DNA from: Eudorina sp. 2006-703-Eu-15
Taxonomy: Eukaryota > Chlorophyta > Chlorophyceae > Chlamydomonadales > Volvocaceae
DNA: 64,000 nt
Direction of reading: 5' to 3'
Assembly (NCBI GenBank): GCA_003117195.1
Contig: BDSI01000002.1
Span: 1,575,328 to 1,639,327 of the forward strand
The notes beneath the pieces were generated by a model, which was not told where the DNA came from, ran no database searches, and was given only the letters and a program-made list of their open reading frames with translations. The translations under genes were made by a program, and so were the position numbers. Of this stretch, positions 1-11,671 are shown one piece after another (within the stretch, counting starts at the first letter, position 1; each line of letters opens with the position of its first letter).

Positions 1-610
1 ATTCATCGGCCGTACAGTGTACGGAAACACGCGCGAGGGAGCGAGCGGTGCTGTGAACGTGGGGGTGGGGGCCTATGTGCTGAACGTATTCCATGACTGC
101 TGTGGCCCCTTAGCCTCAGTAACGAAACCCTCCCCGCGACTTGTACGGCACGCACATACCAACCTGCACCACATGCTCTTGCCCTTGAAAATTCATCGGC
201 CGTACAGTGTACGGAAACACGCGCGAGGGAGCGAGCGGTGCTGTGAACATGGGGGTGGGGGCCTATGTGCTGAACGTATTCCATGACTGCTGTGGCCCCT
301 TAGCCTCAGTAACGAAACCCTCCCCGCGACTTGTACGGCACGCACATACCAACCTGCACCACATGCTGTTGCCCTTGAAAATTCATCGGCCGTACAGTGT
401 ACGGAAACACGCGCGAGGGAGCGAGCGGTGCTGTGAACATGGGGGTGGGGGCCTATGTGCTGAACGTATTCCATGACTGCTGTGGCCCCTTAGCCTCAGT
501 AACGAAACCCTCCCCGCGACTTGTACGGCACGCACATACCAACCTGCACCACATGCTCTTGCCCTTGAAAATTCATCGGCCGTACAGTGTACGGAAACAC
601 GCGCGAGGGA
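1..610. repeat. 190 bp tandem repeat, 3 copies plus a 40 bp partial
   Basis: The same 190 bp block starts at 1, 191, 381 and (truncated) 571, each beginning ATTCATCGGCCGTACAGTGT. Copies differ by only a few substitutions, for example near 57/247 and 178/368. The array runs off the left edge, so its true copy number is unknown. The unit stays open in several frames, which produces three near-identical false ORFs per strand. No protein-like signal is seen in it. Confidence 0.95.
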
Positions 611-2951
611 GGGATGGGTCGAGGTGGGATGAACCGTGGCGAGCATGGGCATGGGAGTTGATTCCCGTGACCTGTGTGCGGAATCATCTTCCTTCCTGTC
701 ATGCTTGCGAGTGGATGGGGCGCAGTGACCTTTTCCCTTCAAGGCCTCCCAATATGTGCACGATCTGTCGTATTGTACGCCGCAGTGAATTGGTGCAGGC
801 AAAAGTGCCATATTATTATATTTTTGATTATTCTATTAGACGATATGTTGGTAACGTTTCCTGCTGCGTCTCGAGATGATCTGTTGCGTAGTGGCGACTT
901 CGTCAAACCTTGTAATCCATCCAATTGACCACAACTTTTGGAGCTTGGCTAAACAATACACATCGAGCGCAATCATGAGTTTCATGAACAAGTTCCAATA
1001 CCTTGTCCTTGAGGGGTTGTGCCCAAAAAATGGTGAAATTTGAAGGTTTCCGGCCACTGAACTTAAAAAATCGCGCGGCCTCCGGCCGCGTTTCAACAAA
1101 ACCATGCCCATACTATCGAAAATTTGCCGCTAGTGACAAAAAAACAATACCGTTGGGACCGTACATCGTACATTTCCTTCAGAAGCTCAACAGTCTCATC
1201 CCAATGGTCAAGTCGGAAACTAAACGATGCCCAGCACGTGGATGTTTGGTTCGTAACGTATGCATGGTGCGGAGTGCGCGTGCTTCTGGGTGGCGTTCCT
1301 GCCAGCGTGGGTCTGGGGCCCCCGTCCAGTTGACCGACACAGTTCTGGTACAGCGGCGACCAAATGACATCTGCACATCTGCCCTCCATGAGCAGCAGCG
1401 GTGCCAGGATGTGCCTACCTTGCTTCTTCCCAGGTGGATCAGGGAAGTAGGGGATCGATGTGGAGCAACCCTCCCTCCATGCATGCCCACGCCGGCGATG
1501 CAGCACAGTAGGATGCCGTGTGCTCCTTTCGGTAACCAAACAGAGAAGGCCGTTTCAAATGTAGTGGCAACGGTGCGCTGTATGAGCCACAGCGCCGGGC
1601 CCTGGGTGTGGCCCATCGGTACCTCTGCCGCGGAGGTCTGCCGTCGCGCGCTCGTCCTGAACAGATGTCGTATCCGGCGGCGCAAAGCGTAGGCACTGTG
1701 TGCGCCGCCTTGTGGTTCATCTCTTCAGGGCATGCACGCGAAGACAGGCCCCAACTGACCCCAACATGAGAGCGGCACGTCGAACTAAGTTCCAACTTCC
1801 AAACGTCTCCAAATGCGTACAGTTGGGTAGGAAAGGGAAGCAGCGTCACACAGACAGAGGAACCCAAGACGTGGACTTTGACCCAGCTGATCGGGCAGTG
1901 CTGGGGTAGCGGCCTTGGCGCCTTGGGTTGTGGCGTCCTGCGGAGTGCCTACGCGTGTTTGGGTGGCTACCTTGGCGGTTCGGGACGGTTCTTGACTCCC
2001 TCTTGGCTGTCTCGCGGCGCTGCCGTGCGGTGCGGGGCCGCCTCACTGAGCCGCTGTGTGGTGAGCGGGCCTGGCGGGGAGGGCTGGGGTTTCTCCGGTC
2101 ATCCCTTCCTGCTGGAACACACTGATATTAATGATGTTACAGTTACAGCGCGGGTCATCGCTGACAGCTGTATGTAGCCGCCCCACCGCACACTGCTGAA
2201 ACGAAACCGCGCCACCTATAACACATCATAAATTCATTATCAACCGTCACGGCTTCAGAAGACTAGATGGGTATCCAATCCCCAACTTGCAACTGGCAAC
2301 CTGCTTGCAGCCGATCCATTATACCGTGAAGCCCGCGGGCGGCACTTACTGCGCTCAAGCACGGCGGCACGGGAGCCGGCTCAACGGACTACATCGGCGT
2401 TCATTCCTCGTCACAAGGTGACACAGGCAGGCCCCTGCCGCCATACCCTGGGCGGCCATACCCTGGGCGGCCATACCCCCGGCGTGCCCTGCGCTGTCAG
2501 GTGCCAACCGACCCCTGGCAGGTTCAAATCAGGCTGTTCACGTCGGATGTTCTTGGCGCACTGCGCGCAGCATTGGCCGACATCGGCTTACGTCCCATCG
2601 CCCCCCGCAGCTCAGCCATGACACGTCATGGGTCACCCCGGGCCACGCACCCACTCCGCGGACTCCTGAGGCCCATGTTGGCCCCCGCCTGGGCGACAGA
2701 GGGACCGACACAGCAGCAGTCCATGGCAGATCACGAACTCGGAATACCGGTAGCTGCGGAGCCGCCGCCGTCACCAGCCTCTATCGAAGCGCCTCTACAC
2801 GCTGCTCCGATACAGCAGCGGAGCTGCTGCAAGCGTTACAGGCTTACAGCCTCCACCGCCTCCTCCCCTGCCCCTTGCACCCACCCCCGGCACCCAGGCC
2901 ACCTCGTTAAGACGTTAACCAGCGCCCTCGGGCTGACGGACTCAGCGGCAC
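611..2951. other. No gene recognised; 3' flank of the methyltransferase gene
   Basis: Open frames here (for example around 1003-1692 and 1179-1685) overlap on both strands, have no domain signature, no codon bias like the confident exons, and no plausible splice chain. The right end should contain the 3' UTR of the minus-strand methyltransferase gene. Three copies of CTGGGCGGCCATACC-like text occur around 2446-2490. Confidence 0.5.
2836..2848 (-). terminator. Two TGTAA poly(A) signals
   Basis: TGTAA on the minus strand (plus-strand TTACA at 2836-2840 and 2844-2848) lies about 105-115 nt behind the stop codon of the methyltransferase gene. TGTAA is the usual poly(A) signal in volvocine algae. 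Function is inferred from position only. Confidence 0.5.
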
Positions 2952-5900
2952 TCAGGCCACCGCCGCCGGGGCGTCACCACCGCCGTCGCGACGCTCCAGC
3001 ACCGCCACCGTCTCGACGTGGTCGGTGTGCGGGAACATGTCCACCGGCCGCACCGAAACCAGCCGGAACGGCGCCGCCGGGCCGTTCACCAGCCGGTCAA
3101 GGTCGCGCGCCTGGGTGGCCACGTTACAGCTGACGTACACCACCCGGCGCGCGCCGCAGCGACTGAGGAAGGCCGCCGCGCCCAGGGATAGCCCCGCACG
3201 GGCCGGGTCCACAACCACCACATCCGGCTGAACCGGGACGTCCGAGTCAGTCGTCAGCAGGCGGGCTGGGTCCAGCGCATCCACATCGGCGCACACGAAG
3301 GCGGCGTTGGTGACGCCGTTGATGGCGGCGTTGAGGCGGGCGTCCTCCATCGCGGATTCTGTCAGTTGACGGTTGGGGGCGGTCGGTGGGCGCGCGGTTG
3401 GGGGCCGATTATTGACAGTTGGAGGTTTGGGAGGTTCTAGAGGTTTGGGCATGGTGGGAATGTTCCAATATGGGGCCGGGCCCACCGCAGGGTTTTCGTA
3501 ATGCCAGCATGAAAACGGCACCACTCGAGTATGGTTCGAGTGCGCGCTGTCCCCTTGGGTCCTGGCAGGCGCCCGGCGGTGGACACACACGCCGCACGCA
3601 CGCCTTGCCGCAAACACACCCCGACGCGTCTCACCCAAACCTTACGAGGAATCATGAGATGATATGTGATCAGCCGGGTTCGTACTCACCCACGACGTCC
3701 ACGCCGATGACGCGCTTGCAGTCCTTCGCCAGGCTGAGCCCGATGGTACCCGTACCGCAGTACAGATCCAGTACGGTATCCACCGCGCCGGGCCGCAACG
3801 CCGCCGCTTGTCGTACAATGTCGTACAACACCTCCGTCTGGCGGCTGTTGGTCTGGAAGAACGACCCCGGCGAGATGCGGAACGTCAGGCCGCACAGCAC
3901 ATCATGAATGTACGGCTTGCCGTACAGCAATTCCATGGGGCGGTTGCTGCTGCTGATGCCGCCGTCCTCCTCCTCCTCCTCGCCCCCATCGGCGGGGCCG
4001 GCCGCCGGCTCGGCCTCTCTCGGGCCGCGTCCGCCGCCGCGGCGGTCGCCGCGGTCCCGGCCGCCGCCCTGCCGCTGCTGCGGCGCCGGCCCGCCGGCAG
4101 CGCCCAGCGACCCAGACCCAGACCCGTCCCTCGGGATCCTCTTGGGACCGGTGTCCTCCCGTACGTACTGCGCAACGACGCTCGCCTGTGTCACAAAGCG
4201 GTGTGTTATCAGGCGGGAGGGGCAGGAACAGAAAGAGGGCGCGCGGCGCAGCGAACGGCTTTGTCACGGGGCCGGGGTCATACCATGTGGACGCAGTGCA
4301 GGACACCAACAGGGCATCGGACTTGCGCCATAACTCATAAGACGACGGCTCGAACGGACGGACGGACGGACGGACGAATGGCTGGCGCCAAAAGAAGCAC
4401 CCAAAGCCCCAAACCTACAGACAGCAATGCCCAAGCTGACAGGGGCCTCACCAGCAGCCCTGTGGTCTGTGCACACAGCAGGCCGGGTGCACGACCACAA
4501 ACCAAGGCTCCATGGCAGGTAATGAGGTAAAGCAACCACCGCCTTACCAGCTGCGGGAACTCCCGGCCCAGCTCCTGCGCCACCAGCCGCAGCGGCTGGA
4601 TGGCTGAATCGCGGGTGATCCCAAACACCAGCATGTACTCCTCCCCCTCCCGGCCGCCCGCCGACGAGCCGGCGGCCGCCGTCCCGCGCATCCCGCCCCC
4701 GCTGCGGACGGTCAGGTGCCTCAGCTGCCCCTGCCGGTATCGATCGGGTTGGCGCGCAGGACCGCGGGTGCCACATTCAGGCACATCGCTACAATACAAC
4801 TGGTGTATGCTGCTGCAAAACAATTGTGGGATGACGAGAACATCGCATCGGTCGGCGGAATGTGGCGGTTACCGTACGTCCCTCGCACCGACAGCGACGG
4901 GGCAGGGTGGGAACCCATCCGAACCCTAGATCCACACGCTCGCACGCTGCCCCGGGCCTGCCTGGAAAGCCGGTCGGGCGACCCACCCACCCGCCCTGCC
5001 GTACAAACACAGGCAGCGCATCACGTTCCCAGACCCTCGCGGGGGCCCCCGGGCCCTCCCCCGGCACACATACGCACGCGCGCCCCACCGTGCCGGACGG
5101 GTGGTTGTGCGGCAGGAGGCCCGTGTCCCAACACAGCTCCTCCGCACGCATCGCCAACTGGTTCGCCAGGGGCCCCTGTGTGGGCGGGGAGGGGGCCGAG
5201 GGTAAGGGGTATAGGACATTGGTCGACATTTTGAAATTGCTGGGGGGGGAGTAAGGGGGAAACTAGGCAGGTGGCGGATGCCGGCCGTGTATTCTGTGTT
5301 TCGCCTCATGTACGGATCCGAGTGCCAAGGTTCTGAGCCTTGGAAGCCCCCCGACTAAACTTAGTCGCACAGATCCTGGGCCAGTTTTGGTGTGACGTAC
5401 CACACTGTGCTGTGCTGTGCGAGCCCACCACACATGTCTAGATCCACAATGGGGGCCCAGCACGGCAGGGCAGGGCAGGGCATCCAGACCCAGGGGCCCC
5501 CCAGAGGAAAACAATGGCATGCAACTTCACGCCCGTGTGTCGGGGACATCGCCATGCATTCGGCAGTTGTGCTCGTCCTGCCGTACCCGTACCGGTGCCC
5601 GTACCTGCAGCATGCAGCCGGACGGTTCGGCCCGTACCACCGGCAGCACCACGTGCGCCGTACCCGGCTTCAGCAGCCCCAGACACGGCCTTCCGTGGTG
5701 AAGCACGCATGCGCGTGAGGGGGAGCGGGCGGGGATGGGTGTACGGCACGAGGAAGACCGGTCATCGTGTTTTGTCACGCCTGGGAAACATCGGCTGCCT
5801 GCGTCGGTGCACTGTGTGCTGGTTGCGTGGCGGCGGTGCAAACAGACGTACGGCACGCCATGAGACCATTCATTACGGTGCAATCAATGCATACCACAGT

Positions 5901-8550
5901 CGTACGAAGCTGTACAACCACCCCCTCCGTACAGCTCAGCAGCGGTGTCAGACCCGCGGGTCTTTGCCCCCCTGCCCCACCTGTCTGCTTCCTCAATGTC
6001 CGGCTGCTTGAAGCAAGTCGAACTGAAGTGGAACATCATCTGAGGTGGCGCCGACGATGTGGGCAGTGGGGCGAAGCGAGCGGGTAAGAGGGGCGGCAGG
6101 TGCGGAGGCGTGGGGCGAAGGATGCAGCGAATGCCCCCACACACGTGCACACCCATTCCCCTACACACGCTATCAGGTTGACTCCCACTCCCAGTGTGAC
6201 AGCTCAACATGCCACCCACCCACACCGTGGCATCACAGCCAGCCCCCAGGCGCGCCCCCTGTCGCACCTTGTTCCGGTAGGCGAAGGTCTCCGAACACCC
6301 CACGACAGCCGCGACGCCGCCGACCCCGCCGCTGGAGCCGCCGTCGCCTCCCGCCGCCGCCGCCACGGCGTCGAGGGCGGGTCCCAAGCGCCCCACCCTC
6401 CGCAGCGTCTGCTCCACCTGCAAAGCAGGGGCAAGGGCCGCAGCACCCGGGTCACGTGCAGTGTGTACAACACGTCGTACCACTCTTCGCACCATCCGCC
6501 GCGCCTCCGTCGACTGTATCACAGCTATGCGGATCGTGATACGACGGGCGGACGCCCCATCATTGTCAGTCGGGTATGAGATAGCAGCTAGTTGCTGAGA
6601 TGTGGTGTTGAGGCTTAGTTGATGGGCCAAGATACGCACGCTTGATTGGTGGCGATGCCGAACCCTCAAACTCGAAGGATGGTCGGGTGAACGGATATGG
6701 CGGAGATCGTGAAACGGTTACGATGGTAACTGGTGCGGGAAGATCGTGATGAGCGGCCTTTGACGGATGTCCGTTGCGGGGCCACTTGTGACTGGCCGGA
6801 CGGTCAGTACAACATGTAACATGTAACATTCCATTCCCATCATTGCCGTACACACTCGCCGTACACACCGTACGCGCCCGCGCCGCACCGCACCTGATTG
6901 CGCTTCTCCGCCAGCTGGGCCTCGTACTGCAGGCTCTGGAGCGTGCAGCCGCCGCAGGGCCCAAAGTACGGACAGGGTGCCGGTACGGCATTTTTGTGCG
7001 GGCTGAGGGTCGCCAGCTTGCGGGCCTCAGCGTAGCCTGATGCAGACAGACAGACAGACAGGTGGGGATGGGTGGCTGGGTGGTGTATAAGGTCGAGAAC
7101 TGGACGCGCCAAAGCGGCTATAGGACAGGGGCCACCCCCAAAAGGCGCGGCTGGATGGGCATGCAGCTTGAGTGGATGGAGGTGGAGGCGAGGGGCCTCG
7201 GTCAGCATGCCGTACGCTTACAATTACAAGGCACCTCTCACGCACGCACCTCCAGTTTGGCCGGACGGCAGAGACACGGCCCACAAAGCCGCAGCGCGGG
7301 TTCACGTCCGGTCCAAACGGAGAAACAAACAAGGGCACCCGCCAGAGAACGTCACTTCACTCAGCTGTGCTCCTCCACATGCGGCCTGAGCGTACGATAG
7401 CGAGTACGACACTGTACGTCGCCTTCAGGCCGCGCCGCGCCGCTCGCCTCTCCCCTCCCGGCCCCACCTCGTTTGACAGATACCACCCGAGCCCTCAGCA
7501 CCTCCCCCGGCAGAGCCCTCTCCACCAGCACCACGAAGCCCGTGGGCGGTAGCAGGCAGACGCCCTGTAGGAGGGGGGCCGGGCGGGAGGGGAGGGCGCG
7601 GTGGAGTCAAGGGACAGGGGCGCACAGCTCACAGCGCGACCAGGGCCAGGCGGTCGCACCCTGCCCCACCAGCCCTGCAGCCCTGGAACTATCAGTCAGT
7701 CAGACGACGGCACGCACACTCCGGTTCTAAGCACAACCACGTTGGTTGATATTGGAATTGGTTGATATTGGAATTGGTTGATATTGGAATTGGTTGATAT
7801 TGGAATTGGTTGATATTGGAATGATTGTCGCTTACTGTTGCAATGATTACAACTAAAACATCTCTGCCTGCCAAGTATAGGTAGGAATATCCGGTGTATG
7901 CCTACCGGCCCCATCGACGACCAAAGATAAAAAGACAAATGCAGCGGATTCGGGTCCGCACGCCCGTTGCAGCAGCCCCGTCCCACCTTGCCCTCCAACG
8001 CCAGACGCACACACTCGAGTTCCAGCTCCTGGTCCACTCGCACGGGCGGGCCTCCGCCTCCGCCGTCGCCGGCGCTGGCGGCAGGCGGCGGCGGCGGCGG
8101 CGAAGGCGTCCGCGAGCGTTGCGGCCTCTGCTGCCTCGGCTTCTGCGGCGTCCGCGGACGTCGCTCTCCCCGAGCAGCGGGAGACGGAGACCCCGAGTCT
8201 GCGTCCGCTTTCCGCTGCCGCGGGGGACGTGATCTTGAAGGCGGAGGTGCAGGTGACGCTGCGGAGGAGTCTGAGCCATCTCGGCCGCCTCGGGGGCGAC
8301 TACTGATGGCCTGCGGCGGCTGTAGGCGCGGCGGGGCGAGCAGGGGACGCGCCAGCCCCGGCCCGGGGCGCCCGGGTTGGCAGGTCCATAGGGTTCCCGG
8401 TTGCACAGTGGGTGATGTGGAGCTGCAGGCTGGCGAGGCGAGCGGCGGCTGGCTCACGGCTGGCGGCTGAGGAACACATGCCAGCCGCCTGCACGAAGCG
8501 AAACAGCGCCTTCCAGTGGGAGAAGAAAATTGGTAAATTGGAGAATGCAT
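2952..8550 (-). CDS. TrmA/RumA-family RNA (uracil-5-)-methyltransferase
   Basis: SAM-dependent 5-methyluridine methyltransferase acting on tRNA or rRNA. Ten exons with phases that all close: 8550-7987, 7564-7468, 7036-6895 (or 6894; GT follows), 6417-6268, 6039-5981, 5689-5605, 5175-5089, 4730-4548, 4185-3690, 3358-2952, giving about 756 aa. Order of domains: a disordered basic leader; a TRAM domain across exons 1-2 (VDQELELECVRLALEGK, then LPPTGFVVLVERALPGEVL); an iron-sulfur motif CPYFGPCGGC with a probable fourth Cys in GCMLQ (exon 6); FAYRNK; FFQTNSRQTEVLYD; the SAM motif DLYCGTGTIGLSLA; DPARAGL; the nucleophile Cys in VSCN, 57 residues from the end; and the base Glu in HTDHVETV. Family assignment is firm; tRNA versus rRNA target is not known. 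The start is provisional: 8521-8540 resembles the shared intron 3' end seen elsewhere, so a further 5' exon may exist and the true exon may begin near 8470-8495. Confidence 0.9.
4354..4378. repeat. Short (GGAC)n microsatellite
   Basis: About five GGAC units in intron 8 of the methyltransferase gene. A similar stretch recurs around 13549-13600. Confidence 0.8.
7744..7822. repeat. 16 bp tandem repeat, five copies
   Basis: The unit GGTTGATATTGGAATT repeats five times without error inside intron 1 of the methyltransferase gene. On the transcribed strand it reads as repeated CCAATTCCAATATCAA. This resembles, but is not identical to, the intron 3'-end motif shared by other genes here. Confidence 0.95.
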
Positions 8551-9715
8551 GTGAATTGTTGTCGGCACGTAAATTGTGACTGCTGGCTGGTCTTCCCTGC
8601 GGAACCGGACGCGATTCCGGCCGTCAAGGAGTGGGCAGTTTGCGAGGACTTCACCGTGGAAAGCAGAAATTGTTTCGCTTAAATGCAGTTAATTGATTGC
8701 TATTAAGCAGTGACATCAAATTATCAAAATACCGTTGGCAAAACGGTACTTTTCATGTCAATAACGGATATGGCTACATGCCGTACAAACTTTGTCAACC
8801 GATGCGGAATTGAGCACAGGAAATGACGTACAGGTGCGAGGAGGATTAAAGATGTGGCACCGTGTAGATGACATTGAACAGGTCTCCCAAGCGGACCACT
8901 TGTTTCCATCCCGCCCGCCCACGCTGTTCAGCGACGTCACGTTGTCGACGTGTTACAAGACCCTGACCAACCGCCTCTACCGCCGTAACAAGTGCGGTCC
9001 ACTACACACTGATAAATACTCGTGTAGCTTGCCGAGACATGTGTGGCATGCCTGATACCATGGGTGTGTAAGGTTGGTCAAACTATCACTGGAAAGACGA
9101 GGTTACTAGATTCTGAGGGGGCATGTTCAGGCATCCACTTTACTTGTAGAGGCGGTGCACATCGGTTGTTGGAGTGGTGCTTGTCGCGGCGGTGCGATTG
9201 TGGTTTCCGAAGGGCCGTGCCGTCTCCTCTGGGTTTTGGAGCTGCCGGGTATAACTGGTGTGACTGGACTACCAAATGAAAGCGTAATGCCTATCCGCTT
9301 TGTGCTTTCGCACTTCGCTGTATATACGTATCGGTCTAATGAGTTGACAAGCTTCTTGTGTGCGTTGGGACCCAAAATCTTGCTTTTTACGAGGTAGGGC
9401 AGGTCGGGTTGACAAGTGGATGCTGCAAAAGTGTGCAGCTACAGCACATGTCTTGTAAAATAATAAACCTATTTACAAATGTATTTATTGACAAACCGGG
9501 CAGGGCCCCGCACCTGCCCCGCACGATTACGGTTAGGCAGCCCGTTGCAACTGCCTTTCATGCTACGCTCGTGCGCTAGTTATTACGGACTGTAAGCACA
9601 CATATCTTAAGCTTGCGCTCATAGAACTTTTGGGGCGCAACCGAAACTCGCGAATTCGTTTCGGACAAGGAAGGATCCTCACCAGTCGCTCGAGCCAACC
9701 CACGCACACCTAGAC
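8551..9715. other. Divergent intergenic region, no gene recognised
   Basis: AT-richer DNA between the minus-strand methyltransferase gene and the plus-strand membrane-protein gene. It probably holds both promoters and possibly an unrecognised 5' exon of the methyltransferase gene. I could not defend a TATA box or a coding segment. Confidence 0.5.
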
Positions 9716-11226
9716 ATGCTGAACATGAACTTTCCTCTAAATGGGGGCCCGTCAGTGCCCCCAGCTTTTCAGGGGCAGCGAGCTTCCTATGTGGCCTTGG
9801 CCTCAATCACTACGCTAGGCCTGGCGTTAATCACTTCGATTTGGGCCAGTGACGTTAGTGGTAGCACCGCGGTTATGGGACTCTTTGCTATTTACCTTGC
9901 GTCGAGCGAGCTTCTTCTGCTGGTGGGTCAAGATACGTTGTGCGCGCACGTTCTGGTGGCACTTTCTAACTTGTCATCGGTATGCAGTACGCCATCTTTA
10001 GCCCGGCTTCAGTGATTATCGACATTATTCGTCTCGCTGTCAGCACTCACGGTGTTCGCGGGCGCGGATGGCTTATCTTCTTCACTATTTGTGAGATGCT
10101 CGCCAAGGTGCGCGAGGTTGTGCATATGAAAAGGACTTCAGACGCTCCTCGTAGCCGGTCCACGCCGGTATGTCTGGCAAAGTTAGGGTTTCCGAGGACG
10201 TCGGTCGCAACTCCACGTCCATGCATGTCGGCAGCCGCGTGCACAGCACCGGTATGCCGCTGGCAGTGCGATAATGAATAAAGCCGGGTGCCTGCAGTGA
10301 GCGCGCACCTATTTGGCGCACCAACGCAAACCGCTCTGCCGCCCCTCGGTCTCCGCCGTTGCCTGAATCCGTTCCCACGACACACAGGCCCCCTCAGCGA
10401 CACATGCCAAAAGCACAGCCGCGGCATCTCCGCATTGATCTCCGCATTGCGGCACCCCGCTGTTTCCATCCCGATCCCTCCTCCGTCTTTTGGGGTGCTT
10501 TTCTGATTCGTCTGGTCCTCGGCTGTCTTCAAACCCCGACCCTCCCTCAGTTGGCCGGCGGTGCGCTGGCCTGGTCGCTGCACCGCTCCGCGACGCAAGG
10601 GGAGGTGCCGTACCAGCCGGTCGGTCAGACCGCGGGGGGCAGCGGCTCGGGCAACCCGGGCACCTTCGGCCGCCCGCCGGCAGCCGACCCCTTCGCCGCC
10701 TACCAGCCACCGCAGGCAAGAAGACCTTGGGCTTGGGCGTAACCAAGGCGCTGCGGGAAACCTAGCACCAACCCAAGCACAGGGGCTGGGGACGGTTGTT
10801 GGGAGGCGCTGCGCCTTCGCGGGCCACAGCGTTTTATGCTGAGGGCCTCGCTTGCCCGGTGTACGTACGATGTACGTACGATGTGGGCCTGCAATGTGGG
10901 CCACATTTGGCACGACGCTTCCCTGTCCCCGGCAGCCTGCAGGCGGCTTGCGGGGCTCTTCTCCATGCCGCTGCCGCAGCAACCCGCAGGCGGGCTGCCT
11001 GCCGCCTGTTGCTTTCGCCGCCGTCGGCTCCCCTCCCCCCGAAACCAGCGCCTCAGCCGTCAGCCGACAGGCCCCCAACCGCCACCTCTCTTACACCCCC
11101 CCACTTCCTGTCCCCCGGTGTTTCCTTCCGTGCCTCGTTCCGCAGCCAGAGGCGCTGAACCCGCCGCTGTCCTCCACCTACCAGCCCTTCCCCTCCAGCC
11201 AACAAGCCAGCGTGACGCATCCGTGA
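9716..11226 (+). CDS. Small multi-pass membrane protein, possibly AGTRAP-like
   Basis: Four exons join in frame to 190 aa: 9716-9922, 9988-10107, 10551-10715, 11146-11226. The ATG at 9716 precedes MLNMNFPLNG. Hydrophobic segments lie at about residues 25-45 (YVALASITTLGLALITSIWA), 51-69 (TAVMGLFAIYLASSELLLL), 70-87 (YAIFSPASVIIDIIRLAV) and 97-119 (RGWLIFFTICEMLAK and GGALAWSL). They are followed by a Pro/Gly/Tyr-rich soluble tail ending in SSQQASVTHP. The plan of four short helices, a DI(I/V)-type third helix and a disordered C-tail recalls type-1 angiotensin II receptor-associated protein, a Golgi/endosome membrane protein; this is resemblance only. Intron 3 starts with GC (CAG|GCAAGA) and ends in AG, the only GC-AG intron needed in the window. 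If it is not spliced, the protein ends about 7 residues further on as ARRPWAWA. Confidence 0.7.
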
Positions 11227-11531
11227 GGCCGGCGGGGGGCGGGAGGCTGCTGCACCGTTGGTTGAGGAAAAGGACGGCGGCGGTGCCGGCGGCTGTGAAT
11301 CGCGCGGGGGAGGGGGCCCCAGGTCGGCAGGTGGCCGCAAGGCAGCACCGACGTGACCCATCGGCCTCGGCCCACAGGAGCTCCCGCAGCCGCGGGCTGG
11401 CTTGCCACCATCATCATCATCACGGGAACCGAAGGGATGCGGCAGCCAGCAGCACCCTGCAGTTGCGCCTGATCGACTTCCGGCGATTGGTTGCCGGAGC
11501 TGTGCATTGGAAGATATCGTGGGGCTTGTAC

Positions 11532-11671
11532 GGGCCCATGGGTCGGCGGCTGTGTTGGGCCCATGGGTCGGCGGCTGTGTTGGGCCCATGGGTCGGCGGC
11601 TGTGTTGGGCCCATGGGTCGGCGACTGTGTTGGGCCCATGGGTCGGCGGCTGTGTTGGGTCCATGGGTCGA
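11532..11671. repeat. 25 bp tandem repeat, about 5.5 copies
   Basis: The unit GGGCCCATGGGTCGGCGGCT followed by GTGTT repeats about five and a half times, with one or two substitutions in the later copies. The first 12 bases (GGGCCCATGGGT) contain a near-palindrome. It lies just downstream of the membrane-protein gene. Confidence 0.93.

Noticed and set aside
1..610. CRISPR array
   Set aside because: 190 bp direct repeats without unique spacers, in a eukaryotic nuclear context; also true of the other tandem arrays here.
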